Below, one piece after another: positions 12,026 to 23,911 of a stretch of 64,000 bases of DNA. A model generated the notes under the pieces. That model was given only the letters and a program-made list of their open reading frames with translations. It was not told where the DNA came from and made no database searches. Made by a program: the position numbers and the translations under genes. Origin of the DNA: Panaeolus papilionaceus (taxonomy: Eukaryota > Basidiomycota > Agaricomycetes > Agaricales). The first letter of the stretch is position 1, and every line of letters starts with the position of its first letter. The stretch spans positions 310,001 through 374,000 of the forward strand of contig JADNRZ010000012.1 in the NCBI GenBank assembly GCA_015501605.1, written 5' to 3'.

Positions 12026-12033
12026 TATTTATA
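12026..12033 (-). promoter_or_regulatory. TATA box of the hydrophobin gene
   Basis: TATAAATA on the minus strand, 77-84 bp upstream of the hydrophobin ATG at 11949. A strong TATA element fits a highly expressed, developmentally regulated hydrophobin. Inferred from sequence and position only. Confidence 0.6.
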
Positions 12034-12039
12034 CTTTGG

Positions 12040-12979
12040 GCCCCAGTTTTGGGGTTTTCGACCTCCTCGTCAGCTTCATTGTTCAGCCTCCATCAATCGG
12101 TGTTGTGACAGAAAAAAGACCCTAGAGTCGCTACCCTGACGGCGGGGTGGGCCCATATTCAAATGCAACGTAAAAACTTGCGTAACACAAGTCGTCGATA
12201 ATTCGGCCCTTGGGGCGACGGGGTCCATTGCCACTCATTGGAGTGGAAGGGGGTCCTCCCATTCAATTATGGTGCAAATTTTTACTATTTTCCAACAATT
12301 TTCAAAGCAGTCAAAATTGCTCGAAGCCTGCTCGAAGCAGTAGGTAAACCCAGTCTAGCCATATTCGCATCATTCCCTATTCGGTCAATGAGACTCCATG
12401 CTCCGTGTGCCAGCTCACTCAACGCCCATCATGAATCGAGGTTACGTATGTAATAATTTTTTTGGTGACCAAACCTATTCCCGTCAAACTTCAAAGCAGA
12501 ACGCCGCGCTGATTCAGTCCCCCGCCAACTCTAGCACTGCTCAAATCACATCCGCTGTGGATGTCACTGTTGATAGCCAAGGGTCGGCTCGTGGGTATTA
12601 ACTGCAAACCAACCACTCTCAGCGCTTAAATGCAACTGTGAAGCTATATCCTGTTACATATCTTGGCTAAATACGTTGTAGCATGCTGTTAAATCTCCCT
12701 GTGTAAAATTCTGACTGTACCAGTAACACATTACCCATCATAGAAGTAAACTTGTAATTATTTTGATTAAAAAAACCCATTCTGTGAACATGATTACATT
12801 CCAAAAACATGAGTTATATTGAATGCAATTACAATATTACAAGAGCAACATATCAACTACAGTATAACAAAAACACCTTTAAAAGTCCCAAAACTTTTTG
12901 CTGATCTCCAATTCATCATCGAAATGATGTGAATCAGAATAGACCCGCAAAGAGAAAAGGACCTCTTAAAGAGGATCCC
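12040..12979. other. intergenic, AT-rich, nothing recognised
   Basis: About 0.9 kb between the hydrophobin promoter and the 3' end of the U2 snRNA gene. It contains AT-rich stretches near 12700-12900 and a hairpin-like segment near 12958-12980 (CCTCTTAAAGAGG) immediately 3' of U2 that may take part in snRNA 3'-end formation. No open frame has domain support. Confidence 0.4.
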
Positions 12980-13166
12980 CCGACGACACAAGCCTGTACT
13001 GCAGTGGCAAGGTCATCGCGTCCAAGGGGTGCAAGCAGAGCCCAAGGAGCTGGGGTGGCAAAAATTAGATAACCAATAATAGAGGCGGTACCTCTATAAT
13101 AGTGGTTAAACTATTAAGAACAGATACTACACTTGATCTAAGCCAAAAGGCCAGAGTGGTAAGGAT
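12980..13166 (-). ncRNA. U2: U2 spliceosomal snRNA
   Basis: Minus-strand transcript of about 187 nt. The 5' part contains the near-invariant U2 block GGCCTTTTGGCTTAGATC followed by AAGTGTAGTATCTGTTCTT. The branch-site recognition element GTAGTA is at 13125-13130. Stem IIa (AATAG...CTATT) and stem IIb (AGAGG...CCTCT) follow, then an Sm-site AATTTTTG at 13059-13066, and a 3' stem-loop whose loop reads GCAGTAC as in U2 loop IV. The RNA pairs with intron branch sites in the spliceosome. The 5' end is placed at 13166 from the ATCC start; both ends are accurate to within a few bases. Confidence 0.93.
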
Positions 13167-13186
13167 TACAGAAGGACGCTCAGAGG

Positions 13187-13194
13187 TTTATATA
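13187..13194 (-). promoter_or_regulatory. TATA box of U2 snRNA gene
   Basis: TATATAAA on the minus strand, 21-28 bp upstream of the inferred U2 5' end. The spacing is typical for a TATA box setting a pol II start. Role inferred from position. Confidence 0.6.
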
Positions 13195-13533
13195 GGACTG
13201 CCAAATGCGCACGGACCATTTGGGAATTCAGCACGTGCGCGCGTCGTCCTGTATGTTCAGCGCGTCGCGCATCATTGCGCATCTTCTTCAAAATATTCCA
13301 CCCTCCACAAACGCAGCCGTATATCATCGTAATTGTTATTGAATATAATTAAATGTAATAGATACATCAACCCCGATACATGTAAGATTCTAAATGAAAA
13401 GAAAAATAGCCAAAGTGAATGAACATTGAAAACTAACAAGCGTGAAATCGATAGCAATGCGAAGCAGTAATTCGAAATATAAATGTGTAAGCGACAAAGA
13501 AAATCATTCAATCATGAAAACAAAGTGTTCTCG
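13195..13533. other. intergenic between U2 promoter and BEACH gene 3' end
   Basis: About 340 bases holding presumed upstream elements of the U2 gene and the 3' UTR of the convergent-side BEACH gene. AT-rich near 13330-13480; nothing else recognised. Confidence 0.4.
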
Positions 13534-16500
13534 TTAGTGGTCTGGCAGACTCCAGATATACGACTTTCCAATCTCTTCTCCATGATAAAGATGCTCGCTA
13601 CAACACAATGGATCAGAACAACACCAACGCAAGTAAAAGTCAGAACTTACCCCAAGAACCTCAAAGCAGTGATAGCAGGAGGTCTACTGTGGCCCACCAT
13701 CTTCACCTTCATAGTACGTATCGTGAGGAACTCCCATTGCGCTTTCTCCCCCTCCGGAGTGCCATCTGCCGTCCATGTGCGGAGCGTGATAGAGCCATCC
13801 GGCCCACCAGTGGCAAGAATACCGAGCTGTGAGAATTCTCGCTCATGGAAGGCAAGTGAAGTAATCGTTGGCACCATAGGCGTGAAAGAAGACGTCTTAG
13901 TCAAGTCTAGCGTGGCTATCGGGCGGCCATTGATGGTGTGCAAACAGAGTTTCAGTCGAGAGCAAGTCGCGATGTAGCCCTACAGTTGATGTTAATATTC
14001 AAGAGAGATGTAGACGGGGATAGAAACTGCACATACCGTGCTTTCGTTGATAGCCACGAGATTAACCGCATTGTCCGGACCACCTTCCTCACCATGCCAT
14101 ATTGAACGAACATACACTCCCTTATTCAAATCCCACAGTGCTGCACTACCATCCTTCGAACCACTAACCACCAGCGACCACGCACGCGACGCAGCTACAC
14201 TGACGACCTCATCCGTATGCACCCTCATAATATGCGACAGTGAAATCCTCGTCCCAGCTATAGAAGCGGCTCCCGACCCACCACTTCCTGGCTGACCCCT
14301 CCTCGCGATCTTCCAGAGGCGCACCGTATAGTCACTCGAACCCGTAACGAGATTGTTGGCGTCTGCGAATGCGGCACATGTGCAATAAGCACTCTCGATG
14401 ACCTGAGTAACCTTGTTATCTATCACTACCCGGAGCTCTGTAGAACCAGATCTCCACTCGACGTGTTCATGAGGGTGTTGCGGGAGACACAAGACACCTT
14501 CTGGACATGGAATCATCCGGTCGCCGACGTAATCTGGCACAAGGTCACGAACAGGGGTTGCTGGACCGAGGTCTAGTTGATGATAAGCTTTTAACGTTCT
14601 GTGTCGTCATATGGACAACGCACCTCTGAAGCATCTTGCGTTCTGGGTGAGAAGGTGAGGATCCTCCTCCACGCCATGAAGAGTTCCAAGGGGCAAGCTA
14701 TGCAAACCATGGTGATCTCTCTCCGGATGAGGGGCCGTGAACAACTTGCGAGGCGTCTGACCGACTGTCAACAGAGTTTGTCAGAATGACCTTGATCAAA
14801 TGAGACAAAACAATCTCACAATTGTGAATAATGCCAACAGTAGCTTCTCTCTCCAGATCATCCTTGATGTTATCAAGGTCTATTGAGCCTTCGTACGAGA
14901 GAGGATGGAACACGTTCAAAGAAGCAGGATCGCGTTGGTTGCATCCCCAAATAAGGTCAATCCACGCCGGAAGTTGCTCGCTGACAATCGTGCTTTCCAA
15001 GGCTCGTCTATTCATAGTGATAAATAGGAAGGGATCTTGATGAGCCCAGGGAGGAAGCTTGACGTCATGGATGCGTTCTCCAGTTTGTTGTGTCCCAAAA
15101 TCGTGGTTGGCTGAGTTCTCGAGGAACCTAATGTGATGGTTATCGTTATTAATGGCACGCACGGTGTAAGGAATGTGACCTACTCAGGGCAAGTGAAAAA
15201 TTCTGGAATCAGCTCTCGCACATCTCCACGGATATCATTAGCAGCAGAGTCATAAGCCCGAGGTAAATCACTATAAGAACAGTCAGCGGTTAATTTGATC
15301 GCAAAATACGAGGACTGCCTACCTGAACAGGCGATCTGGCAAGTCCCAATCTCCGCCTTGCAGAGTCTTAAACATATTTGTAAAAGGTGCAAGACGGATC
15401 AGGAAGTGGCAGACAATCATGGATGAACTGAAGTGCGTTCCATAATGGAACGGCTCTTCTCCGACACTTTGAAGATTAGTATATCTTGTCTCTGCTGCTT
15501 GTCGACGGGCGGGTGTTTGTGCACCCATAGGTTTGGTCAAGCTGTGTTTGGTTAGACTAGGCCTCAAATATATAATATCGGCACCTACTCTCGATAGGTT
15601 TTAGGATTATTGAGGTCCAATATTTGAGAGGTATAGTCGGCGATAACCCAAGCTACAACGAGTTTTAATGTCTAGCGCATATCCACAAAGAAAGAACTCA
15701 CGGAAAACGGGGTACTGCGTAGCATCACTAGGCGTCCGACCAGAGATTTGGTTGAGGATGCTCAGATAGGTAAACTTCAAATGTTGTGAGCATCAAAAAT
15801 CACAAAAAATGTGTATAAGACACACGTTACTAATCTCCCTTGCTTGCCACTTTCTTGTAGCAGTCGATAACTCGTCGTTCTTCAGTCCAGCGAGCATACG
15901 AGAGCCCATTCGGCCGAGAAGTGGGGTCCTTTGAACAGTCATGGGCGCAGGTTCAGTGTATGGTCGTCCCATGATGGCAGAAAGCCGATTGCCAACCTCC
16001 GAGCGACGCTTTTTATCCAGGAAAACGATAAGCAAAGATCGACTGTCCTTGAAGTAAATCTCAATGCTGTAACGACATGAGCAAACGATAACTAGGTGCC
16101 AGAGGTAAGACAAAATTACCCAACGTCACGGAACAGGAACTTCTTGTCGCTACATGTGGCAATTTCATCGTTGGGCCTGTGTTTTCTAGGTAAGAAGGAG
16201 AGCAAATGGGAACATAATTACGAGACTGACCAACGCTGAGCTTTCTGAGGACCATCAAGTTCGACAATGCTTCCGGGGACGAAAAGTAGTCGTTTGGGTG
16301 CATCATGGGCATCTATTACCTCGCCCTCTTCACTCTCAACCACACCGTCGAGCATGTAGATATGAGTGCGACCCAGGATCAGAAGACCAGCTGGATGAAA
16401 GTATAAATAACAGAACACCAAGTGTTTTTCCGGGATGCAACTTACGAGACGAGTCGACACCATCGATTCGTGCAACCGTTGCAACCGCTTCGATAACATC

Positions 16501-19500
16501 GCCAGGCTCCAGCTCATGGCGGACTCGACGCAGCTTGTCGTCAACAATATCTTCAGCCAGTTGTTGACGATCTAAGCGCACAAGTTAGGTTGGAAATTAG
16601 CTTTACGATGAAAAAAGCACATACCATCAACCTCAGTCGCCGAAATCTCGTACGAGTCTGCCCACGGAGGGACCTCAACATGGATAACAGAGGCGGTCTC
16701 CGTTTCCGGAAGGTGAACATCCCGGATGATTTCATCCAAACCATCGACTCTCGTGCTGGGACTAATGTCGTTCTGAGGTTCCAACTTCTTTCTAAAAACA
16801 CGTGTCACGTCAATCATGGACCTTGGACCAAAGGAGGAGAGACAAACCGAATGCGATTAGGACCCTCAGTTTCGTCCAATCTCCACAGAATGTTTTCCCG
16901 ATGAGGCCAGAGTCCCCTCTCGGACGTCAGTAATTTCGTCCAGTCAGTAAGACGCGAAACCTGACGACGATACTCGCGGCTACAAACGTCACATCAGCGC
17001 AAAAACCTTGCAGTGTTATTAAACGCACATATCCAGCGCTGTCTTTCTCAGTCTCTTTTTTTCCGAAGCCTGAACGGTCTTTCTCCACTCAGTCATCCTC
17101 GTAATTGTCTTGATCACTGTCCTTTCCCCGACCTGCATGCTGAACCTCGCAGAAGCAATGCGCTGTCTCACGGAGCGGTTGTCGACCACAAGACCAGGGT
17201 CAATCAGTGTGGTTGAAGAGCTTGGGTTCAGAATAGCCTCTGCAAACTGAATCTTGTCCAAAATCTACGTGATGCGGTGAGTCGCGTTGCGGTAGAAAAC
17301 TCAGGAAAGATCATACATCTCGCTTCTGTCCACCTCCAACAGCATTGTCTAAAGCCAGGGCCAGGCCAAAGTGAGTTAGCTTCTCTAAAATTCTAACATT
17401 CCAATTGTTGATGTGCTTGACGGCGGAGAGTTTATCGACCATAGCCGTGTATGTGTCCATGAACAGTTGAGTTGTCTGCTGGGACTCGAATATCTGCCGG
17501 AATGTCGAACTCGACGCATGGAGTGTCAGCAGCTCTTCGATGAGTAACTCCATCGTGGATTCCATCGTCCAGTTCTGCTCCTCATTTGCTATAGTGCAAT
17601 ATACAATTTAAGCAATCGCCCATCTGGGAGAAATATATTTCTTACCTTCTCCATCATCTGAAATATGGGCATTGTTCGCAACAGCTATCAGACCAGTCCT
17701 CAAGGCAGAGATGATCGTCGGCAATATCTGGGTACATGTCACGACCGTGCTCTTACTTCTATCCCTATCCTCCCTTCGGGCGGAAGAGGTGGGCGTTGAT
17801 GTTCCACTACCGCTCCTCGTGACCGTTGCTCTCCCAAGGAGTAAGTCAAAAGCCGCTTTATTCACTTGGGGGTCCCATATAGATGGAAGCACTGTTTTCA
17901 GCACACTCCAGCCACTGACCAATTCGAATTTCCGACTAAAAGAGTTCGACATGGCGATACTGATGGCGATGAGATTGAGGACACGGGACGCAATGAACGG
18001 AGAAGGCCTGTCACCCAGCAAGAGCAACAAAATGCGGTTAATCGGCAATGCAGCAGCAAATTTGGCGTAATGCGCCTGCGAAGACAAGATGGATACCAGC
18101 AGAGTGAAGACTCGCTCCGCTTTTTCCTTTGGGGGTGTCTTGACGTCGAACCGGGAGATGATGGATTGGGGCGATGTGTCTCCACTTGAAGCTAAAACAA
18201 TTCAAAGCTTAAACGGATACTACGAGACCTAGAACTCACTCTCATGAAGGTTTGCAGCCAGGTATGCGACAACTGGTTTGATGGTGTCGTCCTTCCCAAA
18301 ACTCGCTTTCATGGCCGCACCCATGACCTCAATTATGAAAGGTATCATGTCCTGGGAGTACCAATCCGTCTGCAGAGTGAAGAGAAGCTTTCTCAAGAGA
18401 GACATCTTGGATAGCCGCTGTTTCATATTGAAAGCCTTGTATTTGCTTGACTGCATGAGAGTCAAGAATTGGTCTAGATGTGCTCTTTGAATTTCGGTGC
18501 GTGTTCGTGACCACAGGCTGAAGTCAAGAGCTAGCGTCCGATAAGCGACCATATTGACAATGGTAGAATGCCTGAGACGTGAGTTCAGCAAAAGACCTAA
18601 CATATAGAACACTCCACGTACTCTGGTGAATTAAAATTGACGCCCAAGAATTCAAACAACGTCTCAAAAGTCGTTAAGTTGATCATTGTCGCTTTACTTC
18701 TCAGAATATCTCCAAGGATTTCATAGCCACCTGTATATGTTATTTAGCACGGGGCATATATGTAAGAGCGTACTCCGGACATACGCAGTCTCTCCATGTC
18801 TTCAGAGTTTTGCCAACTATTTTTCAAACCATCTGTTAAAATCCCCAGGGTTCGCGAGAGCTCATGGGCCGTCTGAGGGTGGTGAGTTAGTCAGCTCACA
18901 CTAATAGCAATCATACGTCAACCACTTACGGAAGCAAGTCTAACGAGCCAAAGCGCAACTGCAGCACCTCCTATCTTCCACAGTGCAACATCCAAGCTCT
19001 CAGCTTTGACAACAAACACATCCCCTTCCAACCTCGTCTCAAGCCCAAGTCCAGGAGCAATCATCTTTCCGGAAGGCGTTGCACCCAAAGATGCATTCCC
19101 AGATACAATAATATTCAACCCAGGTGACGCAGTTTCCGCTTGTTGTTCCAGCCCTCCATCGGCTCCCCATTCAAAGTCAGATGGAGCGATAATAAAAATG
19201 ACGGTTTCCTCCTTCAACCCAATAGAAGACATGCCATCACGCAGCGCCTTAACAATTGGGGTCTTTGGGTCCATTGCAGGTCTTGGGCTGATTGGGCTCC
19301 TCACACCCAACGACGAGGCGGATGCAAGGTACATGTTCAACGACGCCGAGGCTTCGTATGTAAGGAATCGTTTCAAGTCACGGTCTTGGAATGTGCCTGT
19401 GTAACGTGGTCCCAGGTGGTGAATCAGACGAGGGATATCATCAGCTGTAGGGCATTTGTTAATCACATATCCGATGAAAGAAAAATTCTCCTACGCAATG

Positions 19501-22010
19501 GTACACCCAGCAGATAAGCACTGGCAAGACACCAGCTCATCTCTTCCTGTCCAGACCCTTTAGTCTTCCCGCTGCTAACTTCTGTGGCCACTTGGTCGAG
19601 GCCAAGATCACCAACCACATAGCCACCACCTTGCATATTGTTTGAAGACAGTTCCGATTTAGGGTAGTTCAAACTCATTCCCTCGATAAAGGCGCCATCG
19701 ATGAATAAACCTGTTGCACAAGAATTAAATTATGAGCAAGAAGATTTGATCCAGATTGGGTGACATACGGATATTGGGATTGCCTCCTCGATGAGGGTAG
19801 TGCACCAATGAAATATGCGACCATCTGTTCTTCTTAATTAACGATGCTGAAAAGACCGCAGCTTCACCACTGCCAATGCCAGCACCATTCGTAACCAATT
19901 GCAGCTTTCCATCGGACCGGAGTGACAACTGGAAAATTAGTTGCGATGAAGAGAAGGGTGTGGTGGGTTTAGACACGGGGCCAGGACCAAACACAGAGAA
20001 GAGAGTAGATGGACTTGTTTGCGGTAACGCACAAGGGAAAAACCACATCTACAGACGAATTAGTTATGGCCTGAATAACAACTGCAAAAAGAATACCATA
20101 AATGTGATGCCTTCCTTGGGAAGACCCTTCCATCTCGCATTAGATGGTACGGACATTGGGGAGCTAACTGGGGATCGAGAAATGCTCAAATCACCGGTCG
20201 AGTTGCCACACACAACAGAAGCGCGTCCCTCCATCGAGAAATGCTCAACCCAGCGACTCTTCACTCCAAATCGAATGACGTCCAAGATCTCTTGATCTAA
20301 CGAAAGATCATTCGTCCGAAGTGCACTGGGTAGAGGTGACTTAAACGCCGTCACAGGAGTTACAGCCGACTCAGCAGAAGGTAGACCATCGATTTCATAC
20401 TGCGAGGGTGCAGCCCTCCGTATGGCAGCTTGGAAAATCCCTCTAGCCTCCCCCGTCGTCGCGCCCATCTCCAACAATCTTCTCAACAGCCTCTGCAAAA
20501 TATGACGCTCCTTCTCCGCTTCCTTATTCTCCTCTTTCAGTTGCTCCTCTTCAGGGTCAGGCGGCACTTGTGGCATATCTCCGCCTTCTCTTGGAGCTTC
20601 TTCTACCGATGACGCGAGTGACTTGGAAAGGCTGGTAAATTTGCTGAAAACATCTCCGACGATTCCCAGACTCGATAGAATCCCGCCATTCCTATGATTG
20701 ATGCTAAACAGCATTTCCAGAAGCTTGTAGAGTGCGTATCTCGTCCGTCGTTTTTCCCTTCGCGTCTGGGTTTGCGATTGCCATTCGGAAGGGGGAGCGA
20801 GCGTCGTTGGTGGCGGTTCACAATGGTCTTCGATGATCTCCCAGAGAATCCTAACTCCTCCAGCATGTCTGATTAACCCACTGGATTGACCAGTCTTGGC
20901 CAGGAACGTGTCTTTCAACCCTTTGACGCGTCCATCCACGTCTTGGAGAGATTTATCCTTTGTTTGAACATTGGTAAAGAATCCTTGAACTGGTGTTGAG
21001 GTATCAGAAAGTGAAAACTCCAATAAGTGCGAGAAAACGGTGTGATGTAGTGATGTCGGTGATGAGGGAATATTAGTGAGGATAGCTTTGAGGGCATGGT
21101 TGAGACTGTGATATCCGACTTTAGTCTATATTAATAGATATGTCAGTGAAACGAATAGATATGCATGCCATCCTGTATACGCACTCTGAAATAAATCTCG
21201 TTCTCTAGACATCTCTCCAACGCTTCCATGAGTACCAAAAAGACCCATTTAAGCGACTCGTCGCGTTCTTCGTCTTCCTCTGAAAGTGGTTTATCAACGA
21301 CGACAACGCTATCCTGATCTTCATCAGCATTCGTAGGGGTGAGCGTCAACCGGGGCGTAGGAGGAACATCTAATGTGCCGTTGCGCTGGCTGTCCTCCAC
21401 CGCGCTTGCACTTGGCCGTAGAGACCCCGCAGAATCAGGCTCGACACTCAGGTCGCTGAGCACGCTCATGAGACACAGAAACCCGTCCATCTCTCTAAAC
21501 ACACTCTTCGTATACCCCGACTGATCCTGCTGCATAATCCTATGTATCTCCGTCATAATCTACCATTCATACAAAGGGTGAGGTCAGTTCACAAGCACCC
21601 AAGCACATTCGCAGCCTCATAACAGAACATACCTCAACTCTCGCTCTCGGAGGGGCAGCCTCATTCGCAGACATTCCAGTCTCATTCCCAGGCGACATCG
21701 ACATCGACCTCCCAAAAGCAACGCCCTTCATCTCCTCTACCGCCGCACGCATAAGCTCAATCAGCACCTCCCTCGCGAACTCCTCCGGGTCCATACTCTC
21801 ATCCTCCGCGCCCATCCAGCTCCCGCTCCCTCCCGACCCCAAGCCCCCCGATAACGTGCGCCCAGAATTCGTCCTCAGAAGTGGTGCAGGCGAAAGTAAC
21901 GACGCCGAGCGCGGTGATGTGACATTCTGACCCTCGAATCCCCCAGACTGTGGCGACCGTGGCGACAAGTCGAACTTTGAGCGCAGCGGCGACAGAAGTG
22001 TCTGAAACAT
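13534..22010 (-). CDS. BEACH domain protein (LYST/neurobeachin/Bph1 type) with WD40 repeats
   Basis: Large gene, about 8.5 kb with many short introns, starting at ATG 22010 (Ser/Gly-rich N-terminus) and ending at TAA 13534-13536. Domain order fits the BEACH family: helical repeats about 20.1-22 kb, a concanavalin-like/LamG segment (about 19.5-20.1 kb), DUF4704-like armadillo region (about 18.2-19.5 kb), PH-BEACH (about 16.1-16.9 kb, with [12 protein letters not shown]), BEACH (about 14.7-16.1 kb, with [49 protein letters not shown] and [10 protein letters not shown]) and C-terminal WD40 repeats ([24 protein letters not shown]). The last exon, 13534-13597, follows an intron at 13598-13650. BEACH proteins are cytosolic scaffolds in vesicle fusion, lysosome size and autophagy. 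Not every exon border was resolved. Confidence 0.9.
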
Positions 22011-23911
22011 GTATAGGTTGTCGTGTGTCGTGTCGTGTGTAGAGGGTTAATATGATAGACGAGACTGAGTCCGATGCAGCGAAAGTAGCAAACGGTGATG
22101 GGTTCTAGCCTGATGCTTCCTTCACAGCCTTGTCGTGGGTGTCGAGACTTTCAAGGCAAATCTTTGAAATTGTGTGTATAACTAGACGCGGCTGAACGAC
22201 GTTGAATATGTTAGAAACAGATTATACCATGTCCGACTACGGAGAAACAAAAGAAAAGGTTTTATGCTCGTTGGTTGTTCTGACGAAGAGAACGGGTGGT
22301 TGTGGTCAGTATGAAACCTGATGATAGAGTGACCAACTGATGGATCACTTCAGTGCTTCAGTTAACTCCAGACTCGTCTGTACCTGATGTGTATTACTTC
22401 CACATAAACCTCAAGCTCATATTCCATGTTTCATCATGGACAACCCGGACATGATCCTCAAGTGTAACAATATTTTTAGATTCATTTTTAAAGAAGAGAA
22501 AGAAATTCAAGCTTCGATATCGCCCTTGGGTCAGACTTCCTGGAAACCCCTAATCGTTCAACTAGGCGCGCTTGGCAGCAACACTTGGAAGTCCAAGCTC
22601 ACGCGTCGCCTACAGCAATCGAGCTGAAGCGGTACGCTAAGCATCAGCGATCCCATCCCATTGACTGAAAGCTCCACACACGACGAACACCGCCCTCATC
22701 GCCTCTCACCATGATCACTGATTCAGCGTTCTGACAGCTGATCAGCCTCCGTCGTTCTAGGCCGCAGAAAACACGAAGCACAAGCACTAATCATAAACGA
22801 ATCATACCCACAGAGATCCGAGTACATACTTGAGAAATCAAGCAAGAATAGACTTTGTCTACAGCTTCGTTCTGTTGGTCAGAATACATTTTAGGGGTAT
22901 CACAACAGAACGCGGTCTTTTTTGAAGGCGGGAGCAAAGGCTTAATTTACTCAGTTCGTGTGTACCACCTCAGGAAAGAAAGAAAGGGAAACCCAACATA
23001 ACACCGAAAAATATAATGGGACTAATAATCTGCAAAACAACGGGGTACATAACATAAAGGTTCATGGCAAGAGTTTACAAATACGGAATTGTGGATCTAG
23101 CGACGACGAATAGTGACAACCTGAGTATTGTATGTAAGTACGAGACGAGAGAGCGTTGATACGTTGCAAGAGAGAAAACAAAGAAAAGAGGGTATCAGGG
23201 TGGGAGTTGGATCAGCCACGGGCACGCATCTCTAGGTAGAAGTGCCTTCTTATGCGGTACGGATATGGGTCGTCTTTATATAGTTGTAGTCCTTGAGACT
23301 GGACTGGTGCCAATAAGGCAAGGAAGAGGTGTCGATTCAATGATTGGGGTTCCCCACTCGCAGGTGTCAAACTGACATGAGGGGGATACGGGGAGAGACA
23401 GGACAATGAATGATGATGGGCTGAACCGGGAGGTTGACAAGGAAATTGGAAATGAAAATAGTACATCCGGGTAGCTACAATTGATAGGAGTCTTGACGTT
23501 GCGATGTAGAATGAGAGAGTGTAGACGATGATGGACCCAGGCGAAAATACAAGCCAAAAATAAAAGGGGTGGACTGGGGGAAGCTTGAAAGGAGGGAGTA
23601 TCAGGTGAAAAGGGTATCAGAGAAACAAGGGGCCCGTGGATCCAAATGGCTAACCCCAGTACGAGTAATGACGACGGCGGTATTCCTAATGTTGCGAAAG
23701 AGAATTTGAGGGGCAGAATTGCAAGTAGTGCACGACAGAAGGTTGGGAAAAAAAAAAGAGTATGAGTACCAGAATTACAACAACAGACAAGATAGAAAAA
23801 AAATAATGACGCCCGATTCAAAAATGGCGGAGGCATCACAGGTCAACAACCATAACCATCGAAAAAATAGAATTAAAAAAATAGGCGTAATCATCAGAGG
23901 CCTTGAGCCCA
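22011..23911. other. intergenic, about 1.9 kb, no gene supported
   Basis: Lies between the BEACH gene 5' end and the FHA-RING gene 3' end. The left half is presumably the BEACH promoter. The right half (about 23000-23911) is low-complexity, purine-rich on the plus strand, and is probably 3' UTR of the FHA-RING gene. A 187-codon minus-strand frame (23276-23839) is Phe/Leu/Ser/Pro-rich and looks non-coding. Confidence 0.4.

Noticed and set aside
23276..23839. 187-codon minus-strand frame
   Set aside because: Phe/Leu/Ser/Pro-rich with a low-complexity look, just beyond the stop of the FHA-RING gene; more likely its 3' UTR.
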